Shown here: piece by piece, positions 11,776 to 24,171 of the stretch
Numbering within the stretch: position 1 is the stretch's first letter
Layout: each line of letters begins with the position of its first letter
NCBI GenBank assembly: GCA_019022495.1
Contig: JAFEKR010000003.1
Span: 1,364,001 to 1,428,000 of the forward strand
From: Epichloe hybrida
Taxonomy: Eukaryota > Ascomycota > Sordariomycetes > Hypocreales > Clavicipitaceae
Reading direction: 5' to 3'
DNA length: 64,000 nucleotides
The notes under the pieces: generated by a model
What the model was told of the DNA's origin: nothing
Databases searched by the model: none
Seen by the model: the letters and a program-made list of their open reading frames with translations, nothing else
Translations under genes and position numbers: made by a program

Positions 11776-11994
11776 TATAAGGGCTTAGGCTTTACCTAAG
11801 CATTTTCTATATAGTAGGAAGGGTAAGGGCAAGTAAAATTAGGTAAGGTAAGGAAAGGGGGGCTTATATAAGGAGCTAAGGGGGTATAAGGGGTATTACT
11901 AGGGATAGCCTCTTCTCCTTTCCCTTCTCTTCCCTAAGTCTCTTAATACTATATCAACGCCCTATTGCAGCCACCTAGGGGCTAGTCCATAACA
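11776..11994 (+). repeat. G1 copy 1, 3' LTR
   Basis: The start reads TATAAGGGCTT (RIP form of TGTAAGGGCTT) and the end CATAACA, followed by ATACT. Confidence 0.92.
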
Positions 11995-12609
11995 ATACTA
12001 AGGAATTAATAGTTAATCTAAGGAATATTAGGCTTAGCTAGAGGATTCTTCTTAAAGTCCACGTAACCTATGCGCAAATAATATATATAGGAATATCCTC
12101 TTAAATAAATATTAGGGATAGCTATAATAATAACACTCTTAACGCTTTCCTTATCTAATTCTATTTTAATAATAAGGTAAGTAGTAAAGGTAAAGTTATA
12201 GTAACTAATAATATAATAGTATCTAGGGAAAAGTTTACTATAGATAAGAAAGGGAAAAGTTAGTAATATAATAGAGAGTTATAGGTGAATTTATACTTAA
12301 ACACTAATATTATTTATTATTATTTTAGTATAGCTACTACTTAGTAAATAGCTATATAGTACTTACTAAAAGCTATTTAGAAGCCTAGCTAAAAGTAAGG
12401 GGGTAATTATAAGGCCTTACTTATAATACTAGCACGCTAGCGTACCACTAGGCAGGCGCACTACACCCTAGGGCTAGGTTTACGTAACACTAGCAAGTCA
12501 TTACCTATAAGTTAGTAACTCGCACGTATAACACACTTAGACCTAGCAAGCTTTAGTTAATATACAAACGCCCCCATACCTCTTGCCTAGCTATCCCTCT
12601 GTTCTCACA
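11995..12609 (+). mobile_element. G2 gypsy copy A, right segment with 3' LTR
   Basis: Continuation of copy A after the G1 insertion; it matches copy B from 32,533. A purine tract ending near 12,403 precedes the LTR. Copy A ends at 12,609, and C-type G2 sequence on the opposite strand starts at the next base, as expected for a clean insertion of A into C. Confidence 0.85.
12408..12609 (+). repeat. G2 copy A, 3' LTR (202 bp)
   Basis: It starts TATAAGGCC (RIP form of TGTGAGGCC, as kept in copy C) and ends TTCTCACA. It aligns with 32,946-33,147 at equal length. Confidence 0.85.
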
Positions 12610-12752
12610 CTTAGTTTATTCTCTTTGTCTACCTATTAGTTTAGGGGTAAAACGCTGTTAAAAGCCTACGCTTTATATATAATAGGTAACATATATCTAA
12701 CTAGAATTAGCTTATGAACACTAATTCTCTGTTAGATATAATACCCTCTGGC

Positions 12753-12971
12753 TGTTATGGACTGGCCCCTAGGCGGCTGCAATAGGGCGTTAATATGGTA
12801 TTAAGAGACTTAGGGAAGAGAAGGGAAAGGAGAAGAGGCTATCCCTAGTAATGCCCCTTATACCCCCTTAGCTCCTTATGTAAGCCCCCCTTTCCTTACC
12901 TTACCTATTCCTACTTGCCCTTACCCTTCCTACTATATAGAAAATACTTAGGTAAAGCCTAAGCCCTTATA
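12753..12971 (-). repeat. G1 copy 2, 3' LTR
   Basis: On the plus strand it begins TGTTATGG (reverse complement of CCATAACA) and ends AAGCCCTTATA. Confidence 0.92.
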
Positions 12972-13443
12972 TATACCCTTACTTAGTCTTATTAAGCCTA
13001 CCCCTTTATTATAGCGTGCCCTATTATACTATTAGTGAATAAGGTAAATTACTCCTACCTTTACTACTACCTTTCTATAAATTATTTAGCAGGCATTTAA
13101 TTATATTTAATCCTATTCCTTGCTTATTACTATTAGGTGCGTGACACCTACGTCCTACTAGCTTATTATACTATTATTATGTGCGTAACGTGTTTACCTT
13201 ACTAACTTGTTATTATTATAATATCTAGCCCTTACTCCTACTAGTTTATGATTTATCTAATAAGGGTATGTAATATATTTACCTTACTAACTTATTATTT
13301 TATTATAGTTTCTAACCTTACCCTTACTAGTTTATTAATTACCTAATATAGGTACTAAACTATATATAAATATCCTACTTAGTTCCTTATTATATCTTAC
13401 CTTCCCTTATATAATACTATTTATCTATTATTATAGTTTTATT

Positions 13444-14620
13444 ATGCCTTTCCCTTCTTCTATTAGTCCTTACTTCTTAGATTATTACTCCCTTATTAGA
13501 TATACCTTATAATCTATCTAACCCTCCTCTATCTTTAGCTACTCTTATAATACCCTTATCCTATTTTATTAGTAAGTTCCTTATAAAAGGTAACTCTAAT
13601 AATAAATAATATACTACCCCCTAATCTATCTAGTGCCCTTATAGGCTATATATAAAACAAGCCCTTACTACTAGTATACTAAAATACTACTTACCTAAGT
13701 CTAGGGAATCCTATTCTTTATATTAGAGGTAATATCTTACCTATATTTAGCACACTAGGCTCTTATTTACTAACCTATATCTCTATTATATATTAAAGGA
13801 TATTAAGGTAAAGATTACTATAGGTATATATATTATTAAACCTAGAGTCCTAAAGACTAAGGAAATAAAAAAGAAAATACTTATTTTATCTTAAAGGTAT
13901 TACTATCTTATTAATTAGTAAAACTCCCTCCTTACCTAGGCTTAGTTTAATCTAGCTTCTATTTAGTTAGCCCTTAGGGTATCCCTAGCTATAAATACTA
14001 CTATAATAAATATAACTAGTCTTAATATTACCTCTTTTATTAGCGCTAGCCCTTTAGGTAGTTATCCTTTAGGTAGTTATAGTATAGCTTAATCTATATA
14101 ATAAGTTATAAGTGTTTTATTCTAATAAAACTAATAAGTTATAGGTAAGCTAAGCGTAATATATGTAAAGATATATAATTAATTTACTACGCTTCTCTAA
14201 GCTTTATTACCTTATTACTAAGATAAGATTTATTAATATTCTTAGATTACTAGGTTAAGTAATAAATCTCCTTTATATTACTACTAGTATTATTTATACT
14301 ATCCTTCTATATTAGGTTTAACTTATAATTATATTCCTAGGTTATTAGGAGCTAGCTATTCTCTAGCTAGAAATAATATACCTCTTTCTCTTAGCTATTC
14401 TCCTCCTATACACTATCCTTTTACTAGGTCTCCTATTATACCCCCTCTTACTTATACTCCTTATACTAACCTTACCTATACTATTCTAGTTCTAGGTTAT
14501 ACCTAATATAAACTAGATAAATAACTTATTATACTATACCTATTACCTAGTAAAGAAGGTGCTATAGCTATAGTAATAGTAGTATAACTTTAGCTAGAGA
14601 TAGTGCCCTCCTATCTATCT
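13444..14620 (+). pseudogene. possible antisense ORF ghost in the tail of G1 copy 2
   Basis: Read on the plus strand, opposite to pol, an ATG at 13,444 opens a frame that looks protein-like only if TAA/TAG count as mutated Gln/Trp codons. It starts MPFPSSISPYFLDYYSLIRY and continues through an aromatic and Gln-rich stretch. The equivalent tract in copy 1 reads the same way. No family is recognised. It may be chance coding-like composition; a third, unmutated copy would decide. Confidence 0.3.
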
Positions 14621-17600
14621 TCTCCTAGTAATTAGGGTAATAACTTATTAGATAAGTATTCTTATTAAGTAGTAGTAAAATATAGTAAGTAAGCATCTAG
14701 GGTGCTTATAGGAGTCTTTATAGCTATATAAGTTTTCTAAAATTAATTTAGTTTATTATTAGTTTATATATTACCTTATTTTACCTTAAATTTATTAAGT
14801 ACTTATATCTTCTCTATACTTTCTAGTGGCTCCTATATTAGTTAGGAGTATCCTACTTACTTAACTAAGATATTTTATTATCTTCCTTGCCCCTATGTAT
14901 TCTAAGCTACTAGAATCCGCTTAACCTAATATTCCTTTATAAGCTTATTATTACCCTCTACTAGGACTTATTTAGGACCTAGGTATAAGTCTTATAGCTA
15001 TTAGCTTAGGAGTAAGTCTTCTACTATATATTTAATAAGGTTTATATAAAAAACTAGATAGATATCCCTTAGTATATTAAGTTAGACTATAAGAGGGGAT
15101 AGCACTTCTATAACTATATACTTTATAACTACCTAGTTAAGTTTCCTTAAGAGGTAGTTTATCTTTATATTCCTAAGTAATAGCTATACCTTATCCCTAA
15201 CCTAAAAATATTTTACTAGGTATCTTAATGCTAATATTATGTCTTATTACTATTACTATATATAAGCTATTACTACCTAAGCTAAATAGGTACTCTCTTA
15301 GAGATAGCTAAGGAAATAAATAGCTCTTCCCTTTAGTGTAGTTATAGATGTAAGTATATCTAGTTAGGTTTAAATTAGTTTAAGGTTATATCCGTGGAGT
15401 AATCTATTTAGGCTTACTTTAGTAGCTAATAAGGTCTTATTATTAATTACTAGTTAATAAGTAATAAGGTGTTCTAGCTAGTTATACTATAAGAAGGAAA
15501 TAGTAATATATAGAATTACCTATACCTCCTAGTTTGCCTATTTTATACTACTATTAGTCTAAGGATAGTATAATGTAAAGAGTAATTAATTTATCCCTAC
15601 TAGGGAATATAATGTTATCTAAAATTATCCTAACTAGTCTAAGCCTTAGTTTATAATAATAAACTAAGGGAATCCTCTAAACCTTTACTAAACTATCTTA
15701 AAGTATTCTATATAATCCTTAGCTTTTATAGAGGTTATAGCCTTAAGCTATACGAACTTTAATAGCCTATCTATGATAACTATAAGGTATTAAGGTTACT
15801 TAGGTAATAAAGCTAGTAAGTTTATTATAAAGTTAATAGAGATTTATAACTAAAACTAATTAGGGATTAGTAAAGGCTTTAGTAAGCCCTAGTGTTGCTA
15901 ATAGCTCTTGTGGCTGCTAATATAGTAGTAGTTATAAATAAATCTCGCTATATCCTATAATATTCTATCCTAATGAAACTAGTATTATAGAATTTAAAAT
16001 ATAGTGTTATAGCTAGGGTAACCTATAACTAGTGAGTTATGACTTTATTAGATAAGAGTTATTATAAGGGGTTCCTAGGCTAGGACCTATATATACCCCT
16101 AGAACTATAGCGCGCTATAGGCGCTTATAGAATAATCTGTAACCTGTTCTTTTATTATTACTTTTAGGGGAAATTTCCTAGTACCCTCCTGAATAGCTTT
16201 TAGTTATATACTATATATAAGGTCTAATATAATAGCCTAGTCCTAGAGGTCCTAAAGGTGCTTACTAGTAAAGAGGGCCTTCCTTACTAGAGGCAGGGAT
16301 AATTAGTATATATATAAGGCTATAATAGGTTTATCTAGGTCTATTTCTAGTGATAGGGATAGTTATATAATTATAATTAGCTATAGAACCCGTCCCTATC
16401 TTAAGGACTCCTTATATTAGTCCTATTCCCTCCTAGATAAGGCGTCTAGGCGTTATGCCTACATACTAGGTCTATAATATAAATAGAAATTAAATAACGT
16501 AAGTATATTTACCTATTAAGCTTACTATTCTAATATTAGTCTTAGTGTTATAAAGTACTCTAGGTTCTTATAGTCTATATAAATTATAAATAGGTAAGAG
16601 ATACCTTATAACTTTACTAACTATACCTTTAAGTATAAAATAATAGCTAGTAGCTCCTTATTATAGATTATATAATTCTTCTATAATACTATAAGACTAG
16701 TAGAGTAGTAGGCTACTAGGTATAATACGCTATCTAGTCCTAATTATAAGAGGTAACTACTAAGGGCTATTCCTAAGTAGTTAGCCTTTACTACTATAAG
16801 GTAGTCTAGATCCTATTATACTAGGATAGGATATATAATAAAAGCATTCTTTAGCCTCTTAAAAGCCTTATTCTTCTCTAGTCCCTAGTAAAATAAAGTT
16901 TTTCTCTTAGTAAGATAAATAAGGGGGGCTACTAACTTAAAGAAGTTACTAATAAAGTTATAATAGAAGTTTATAAACCCTAAGAAGCTTTAGACCCCCT
17001 ATAGCTTTATAGGTGCTACCTATTCCCTTATAGCCACTACCTTTATAGGATTAGAATAAATTAAGCGTTTTACTATAATAATATATCCTAGGTATTAGAC
17101 CTCTTTAATAGTAAACATAGACTTATTAATATTAAGGTATAGTCTTATAAAACATAAGCATCCTAATATTAATTATACCTTTACTATATAGTCCTTTCTT
17201 AATCCCCTAGAGTAAACTAGAATATTATTAAGGTAAGCTATTATAAAGTCCCCTAATACATCCCCTAAGGATTTATTAATATACTATTAGAAGGTTATTA
17301 GTATACTTACTAGGCTAAATAGATAAACTAACTATTTAAATAGTCTAAACCTAGTATAAAAGGTAGTAAGGTGCTCCTTACCCTTAGCTATCTATAGTTT
17401 ATAAAACACTATATAAATATTTACCTTTATAAACTAATATACCTAGGAGAGGGAGCGTAGTGTCTTCTTAATTAATAGGAGTGAATATTAATCCTATGCT
17501 ATAATCTTATTAAGTGCGTAATAGTTTACGTAAAACTACTATCCCTTATTTGCTTTCTTTATAAGGAGGATAGGGGCTATAGCTAATAAGGAGCTAGCAT

Positions 17601-19761
17601 AAATCTAGCCCTTATCTATTAGATTTGTTATCTAGTGATAAACCTCTAATAACTAATCCCTTAGTATATTATATAGTAAACCCTATAGGAGTGTTAGTTT
17701 GGATTTATCTGAATTCCTATGTAAACATATATAATAATTAAGGGAACCCCTATATAGAGGTAGGCTATTGGCTTTAGCCTTATTAAAAAGATTTATAAAG
17801 TTTGCTAATTCCCTTAGTAATATAGCTATATTAAAGCTATCTAGTTTTATTTTAGGCGCTATAATTTATAATACTATTATTATTTCTTTAAGGCTTATAG
17901 CTATAAACCTTATTATAGTATCTCTTATCTTTTATGCCTATTATACCTTAGCTATATATAAGGAACTAATAATCCCCTATACTAGGGCTTCCCCCCTATA
18001 CTTAGTAGCTTCTAAAATATAAAGGCCCTTTACTATACTAATTACTAGTTACTATTTTGCTATATAAATTATAATATTATAGTACTCTAGCTATAGTATA
18101 CTAAAGATAATATCCTAGGTAAGACCTAGGATAATATATAAGTACACTAATAACTCCTACTTATTAATATTAATACTAGCTTATACTATATAGGTAATAG
18201 AGAAGGACTTCTCTCTTTATTACCTCCCTTTTCTCTTTATTTCTACTATAGTATATACTTACCTTTATTTTAGTAGTTATATAAGCTCTAGGCTAAGCTA
18301 TCTTGCTACTGATTTACTAATAGCACTATAGTAATTATAACTATAATTAATCTAGATATTAATATAAAAATATATATTAAAGAGTACTAGGATTAAGAAA
18401 GGTAGTTAGTTTATATATTAATTTATATCTTTATCTATATCTATAAACTAGCTATACTTATCTAAATCTATAGCTACTAGCTAGCCCCTTTGCCCTTATA
18501 TAAGACTTTACTTAAGGGCTACTTATTTTCTAAGGAGTTTATAGTAACCTTCTTATTTACGCTTTTTATATTTACCTTATATAAGTTAATCTAGACCTTA
18601 GGTTAGTAAGGTAAGAGGAAGGTATATTCCTAGATATAATAGTCCTTAGATCTATAATATAGGTAGTATCTCTTTTAGTGGTATTTAGTTAGTTTTGCCT
18701 AAGTTACTTACTTAGCCCTTAGCTAATTTGTGTTTCTTTTTAGGCCCTTATTCTTCTTATCTAGCTTATTTTACTTACCTTATTAAGTTATTATAGTATA
18801 TACTCCTATTATAAGTGTATTACTATTATAGTCTGTTTATTAGGGGGTAGGTTAGCCTAGCTAGGGTTTATATTAGTTCTAAAACTTCTTCTCTAAGGTA
18901 TAAGATTTAATATTAACTATAATACTATAGTACTAAGTAACTATAATATAGTATTCTATTTAGCTTATTCCCTTACTAATAGATATTTCTCTTATATGCT
19001 TATTAAGCGCGCGTTAAAGCTTAGCTAGCTTAATATCCTTAGTCTAATAAGTCCCCTTACTAGGGAGAGTTTCTATTTAAAATAAATAAAAAATATAGTG
19101 AATAGCTTCCCTACCCCTTATTCTATTTAGTTAAGTTTTATAAAGGCTATCTCTTATCTATAGGGATTTATATAAAGTGTTTCTAAGTAAGTTAGGAAAG
19201 CTATAGGGTTATAGTTATTTATATAGCTTATCTTAAAGAATAATATAATCTAAGCCTAAACCTTAGGTAATAGGTTCTAGTAAATAAATACCTATTAGTC
19301 CTTATTAGACCTAATGAAGTCCTTATTTACCTCTAACTTGTGTTTTATTAGGAACTTTTAGGTAGTAAATATAGCCTTATTATTATTATATAGGTTACCT
19401 ATAGGAATTGGTTTTTAGTGGATTTATAATATAAGGGATAGTAAGGCTAGCCCCTAAAGTAAAATATAATTTAGATTAATTCTAGTAGGGTCTATTAGGG
19501 CGTTTAGTAGGAAGTTTTATTATACTGCTAATTCTAGGTTTATATATATGTGTTATTATAGGCTCTTAATTACCCTTACCTGCTATGCTAGTATTAGTTA
19601 AAGTGTCTTAAACTAGGTATTCTAGGCTTCTAGTAGTACTATAGCTTTAGATAGGGGGGTGTGAGTCCCTTAGCTAGGTTAGTTATGAGGATAAAGTGTG
19701 TCTATTAGGTCTATTATTATTTACTTTATTTCTTTTAGTAGCCTTCTTTTTAGACTAAAGG

Positions 19762-19773
19762 AAGTCTCTTAAT
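19762..19773 (-). other. G1 copy 2 self-priming site
   Basis: The plus strand reads AAGTCTCTTAAT, ending right at the LTR border (19,774). It pairs 12 of 12 with the LTR segment 19,821-19,832. Confidence 0.7.
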
Positions 19774-19992
19774 TATTATAGACTAGCCCCTAGGTAGCTA
19801 TAATAGGGCGTTAATATAGTATTAAGAGACTTAGGGAAGAGAAGGGAAAGGAGAAAAGGCTATCCCTAGTGATACCCCTTATACCCCCTTAGCTCCTTAT
19901 GTAAGCCCCCCTTTCCTTACCTTACCTATTCCTACTTGCCCCTACCCTTCCTGCTGTATGGAAAATACTTAGGCAAAGCCTAAGCCCTTACA
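19774..19992 (-). repeat. G1 copy 2, 5' LTR
   Basis: It holds ATTAAGAGACTT (plus-strand letters, 19,821-19,832), the perfect partner of the primer site at 19,762-19,773 next to the LTR. Confidence 0.92.
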
Positions 19993-22900
19993 CTGGCGCC
20001 CTAAATTAAAGCTTAATCTCCTTATAAAATAACTTTACTAATTTAGCTATATTAATTATAGTCTTTATAGGGAGAAAGATAGAGTACTTAGTAAATTAGT
20101 CTATAATTACTAGGATTGCGTTAGTTTCTTTCTTGCCTAGCTACACTAGTAGTAAACCTATAATAAAGTCTATTAAGATTTCCGCCTATAGTTACCTTAG
20201 TATTAGTAGTAATTTAAGGCTTCTATATAGGCAGTGCTATCTAGCTATTACACGCTAGCATACTCTATAGCTAGATATATAGTTTAAAATAGCTTTACTT
20301 ATTACTAGCTACTAATAGTAATATTTTAGTAGCTTAAGAGTGTATTTAGTCCTAAAGTAACCTACTAGCGAATTATTATAGTATAGCTATAGAAGCTCCT
20401 ATTATAAGATAAGCTCCCGTAAAATAACTACCTAGTCTTTATATATTAGAAGACCCCTTATACTATATAACTATAAACTAGCCTTTTCCCTCCCTTTTAC
20501 TTAGGAGTTAACCTTACCTTTACGCTTTTATAAATTTAAATCTTAATCCTATACCTTCTATAGTAACTATACTAATAGTTTATTTGCTATAAATTAGTAA
20601 GGATTTAGTAATATAATAGCCCCCTAAATTACTTATACTATACTAATATCTTAGATATATACTACCTTCTCCTTAAAATTACCCTTATTTAGCTAACTTA
20701 TTACTAGATCTATAGTAGCTAACTAGCCTTTTACCTAGGCTACTCTTACCTTAGTAAGTTCTAAGACTAGTATTATACTATAACTTCTTTAATATATTAG
20801 TACTTCTTCTTTTACTATATAGATATTTACTATCTTTCTTTAAAGCTCTAGTAGAAGCGCCTTATTTAATATAGGTTTACTCTTATAATTAGACCTTCTT
20901 AATAGTATATCTATAGGGTTACTTTTCCTTAGTTTATACTTAATTATAAAATAAAAAAGGCAGAGGAATATATACTATTATACCTATCTTCTATTTAGCT
21001 TTTATTACCTTATAAAGGTCTATAGGTTATAATAGTCTAATAGGACCTCTATAGGTATCTCTATGCCTTTAATATAATATTACTAGTGTTTAAATAACTT
21101 TACTATAGTAAGTAGCTCTTAATTAGCTATACTATAGTTATATTTAGTATTTATAAACTTCCTTAACTAAAAGGCTACTAGATACTAATAGCCCTTATTA
21201 TCTTACTAAGATAAAATTCCTACTATTATAAAAATTAAGGTATTTATCTTAATACATACTACCTAACTTAGGTTATAGTATTAGAGTAAAGGTGCTTACT
21301 AAAAGGTATCTTTTAGCTAGTTAAACACTAACCACTTCTTTTCTTTAAATATAAATCTCCTAGTCTAGATGCTATTTTAACTACCTTTTATTAATATATA
21401 AAGAGGTACTATAATCCTAGAGTATTTATAAATAAACTATTAGTAAAAGTTATAGAACCTAAGAAATAACTATATATCCTTAAAACTTATTAGCTTCTTT
21501 TATTCTTTAATTATATTAACCTAGTAAGTATTTATTAATATCCTATTAATAAAGAGAATAAACCCTAGGAATTTTACTAATTTCTTATAAAAAAAGCACT
21601 TAGAGAGTTTTATATATAACTTTACTAACCTTATATATTTAAGGACTTACTTAATAAATTTAGTATACTTCTTCTTTATCTTAGAGAAGATTAAGATATT
21701 ATCTAGATATATTATATAAATAGTATTAACTAGCCTATATAATACTTTATAAATATAACTCTAGAAATTAGCTAGGGTATTTATTAACCTAAAAGGTATT
21801 ATAAAGTACTTATAGTGCCTATAATATATGTAAAAAGCTATCTTCTATTTATTACCTTCTTTAATATAAATTTAGTAGTATATATTCTTAATATTAATCT
21901 TAGAAAAGAAATAGGCCCCTTAGTATTAATTAAGGATCTTTAAAATTAAGGGGAGAGTATAGTAATTCTTTTATATTACCTTATTAAGCCCTTTATAGTT
22001 AATATATAGCTATAGTGTTTTATCCTTCTTTAGTATAAATAGGATAGGTATGCCTACTAGGCTCTTTAAGGGTCTTATCTAGCCTTTCTTTAGGTTATTA
22101 TTAATATATTCCTAGAGCTCCCTAAGTTTACTTTAGGAGAGAGAATAAATTAGTTTATATAGGGGTATAGCTCCTAGTATAAGATTAATTATATAGTTAG
22201 TTAACTTCTTTAATAGGAGGCTTCTTACCTTATCTAATATAAATATATCTTTAAATTTACGTAATTTCTCTAGGATATCTTTAATAGTTTTATATACTTT
22301 TACCTTCTTTTTATCTTTAAGAGGGATAAACTTATCTTCTATTATACCTATAATAGTATATATAATTATCTTATTATATATTACCTTTATAAACTTATAG
22401 GAAGTTAGTAGTAAAAAGGCTACCTTTCTCTTTTTAAACTACTATTCTTATAAGTATAAGTAAAGATATATATATTCTTCTATAAGTATATATATTCTAA
22501 TTAATATAAGGCTTCCCTTTACTCTTAGGTCCCTATTAATAGCTATATATAGTAACTTAAGGTCTTTCTTTTTACCCTATAAATCTTTAATTAAAATAAG
22601 TACCTTATAAATACTATATTAGGGGACTATTAGAGCCCTTACTACCTTTAAGATAGGTATTATAGCCTTAGCCTAATTAAGCTTATAAGTCTATGTAAAT
22701 TAAGCACTTATAATATTAATCTTAGCGTAACTATTAAAATTTACTACTATTTTAATATTTTTATACCTATAGATAGTAACTAGTATATAAGATTAGTGTC
22801 TTACTAGTACCCTAGTATTTAAGGTAAAGGTAAGGGCTTTTACTTTTACCTCTAGGAGTTTTCCTAACTCTCTTACTAGTCTTTCCTTAGCTTATTATAA

Positions 22901-23980
22901 TTATAAATAAGGTACTTTATACTACTATAATTAAAGTATTATTTTCTTCCTTATAGTCTATTATTATTTAGGTAAGTAGCTAGGGTCTTTTCCTTATTCT
23001 TATCCTTATCTCTTTAGTTCTTATTTAGCTAATACCCTTATAAGAAGTTATATCTTTAGTATTAAGCTACCTTATATAGCCCTTTCTCTTCTAAATTATT
23101 TAGCTTTTACTTATTCTTTAATATCACCTCCTAGAATTACTAGGTAAGTTATATAATATCTTCTTATATTAGACTAGTAATATCCACGTGTAAGTTAATA
23201 TAATCTTATAAGTTAGGAAGTAATTTTATAAAGAATATAAGAGTATAAGTCTTTTCTAGAGCTTATTCTAGGTATTTCTCTAGTAAATTTAAGTAAATAC
23301 TAAACTTAATAGGACTCTAGCCCTTCTTTTACTTTATATTTTCTAGCTATATAGCTATTTATATATTATAACTTACAGAGTCTTTAAGTAGTATAAGGGT
23401 CTAGTCTTAGAACTTATCCTAGTTATCCTTAGGATAATCCTAACTATTAGCTAGTTATTCTTTAATATATTAGTCCTATCTAGCCTAATAGTTTATATAT
23501 ATATAGTTAAGTATAAAGAGAATTTTTTAGTTATCCTAGTAATACTTCTTCTTTACCCTCTTAAAGGTATAGTTAAGGTTATTAAGCTATATCTTATACT
23601 TCTATAGGTTTATAAGGTATTAGAGTTTTATAATATTTTAAACCTTAATTTCTTAGCTACTAAGGCTTAAGGATAAACTATCCTTTTAGCCCCTTTTTAC
23701 TAGTTTTTTATAAGATTATATTAAGTTAGTAAGCTTCTTTTCTTAATCCTATAGTTTCTTAAGTTACTTAAGCTAGGTAATTTACTCCCTAACTACTATC
23801 TCTTTTACTACTATAGTAAAGAATATAGCTTTAAATAAGGTTATAAAATATAGCATATCCCTAGCTATAGTATTACTATTATCTTACTAATCCTAAGTAA
23901 TATATAGTATAGTTCTAGTAAATTAAGTTATTCTTTCTCTTATATTACTCTTAGGTAGCTAGTAAGAGAAGCTTTAGAAT

Positions 23981-24171
23981 TATAAGAATAAAGAGATAGC
24001 TAGGTAAGAGATATAAGGGCGTTTATATATTAACTAAAGCTTACTAGGTCTAAGTGTATTATACATGCGAGTCGCTGACTTATAGCTAGTGGCTTGCTAG
24101 TGTCACGTGGACCTAGCCCTATAGCGTGGTGCACTAGCGGGGTGCACCTGTGTTGTGAGTGGGGCCTCACA
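23981..24171 (-). repeat. G2 copy C, 5' LTR (191 bp)
   Basis: On the minus strand it begins TGTGAGGCCCC at 24,171 and ends TTCTTATA (RIP form of TTCTCACA) at 23,981. It is the least mutated G2 LTR and fixes the true 5' end. CTAAAGCTT follows the LTR after ATT (plus strand AAGCTTTAG, 23,969-23,977) and pairs with AAGCTTTAG inside the LTR (24,034-24,042), a 9 nt self-priming candidate. Confidence 0.8.

Larger units (their letters stand above)
4769..11994 (+). mobile_element. G1 copy 1: full-length chromodomain Ty3/gypsy element (7,226 bp)
   Basis: LTRs of 219 bp lie at 4769-4987 and 11776-11994, with the perfect duplication ATACT at 4764-4768 and 11995-11999. The uninterrupted site is readable in copy B at 32,533-32,537. 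Order along the plus strand: self-priming site, gag with zinc knuckle, protease/RT/RNase H, integrase, chromodomain, a 1.6 kb tail, 3' LTR. The layout fits the Tf1/sushi group of chromoviruses. All frames are broken by RIP-type stops. Confidence 0.92.
12753..19992 (-). mobile_element. G1 copy 2: full-length chromodomain Ty3/gypsy element (7,240 bp)
   Basis: Reverse-oriented sister of copy 1. LTRs are at 12,753-12,971 and 19,774-19,992, with the perfect duplication CTGGC at 12,748-12,752 and 19,993-19,997. The target in copy A is GCTAG (2963-2967), the RIP form on the other strand. Mirrored positions: gag knuckle near 18,620-18,670, chromodomain near 14,790-14,890, tail 12,972-14,600. Heavily RIP-mutated. 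The stretch 17,768-18,022 is open but antisense to pol and starts at TTG, so it is not a gene. Confidence 0.92.
12610..24171 (-). mobile_element. G2 gypsy copy C (minus), interrupted by G1 copy 2
   Basis: Minus-strand G2 with its 5' LTR at 23,981-24,171, then gag and PR (about 22,900-23,960), RT (about 21,300-22,500) and integrase (19,998 to about 20,700, continued at 12,610-12,752). G1 copy 2 separates the two integrase pieces. The 3' part is cut off at 12,610 by copy A. C in turn cuts copy B, which resumes at 24,172 with GGTATTAGC; the same sequence is intact inside C near 23,035. RIP stops are throughout. Confidence 0.85.

Noticed and set aside
17768..18022. 84-codon open frame
   Set aside because: Antisense to the pol of G1 copy 2, starts at TTG and has RIP-biased composition; a chance frame.
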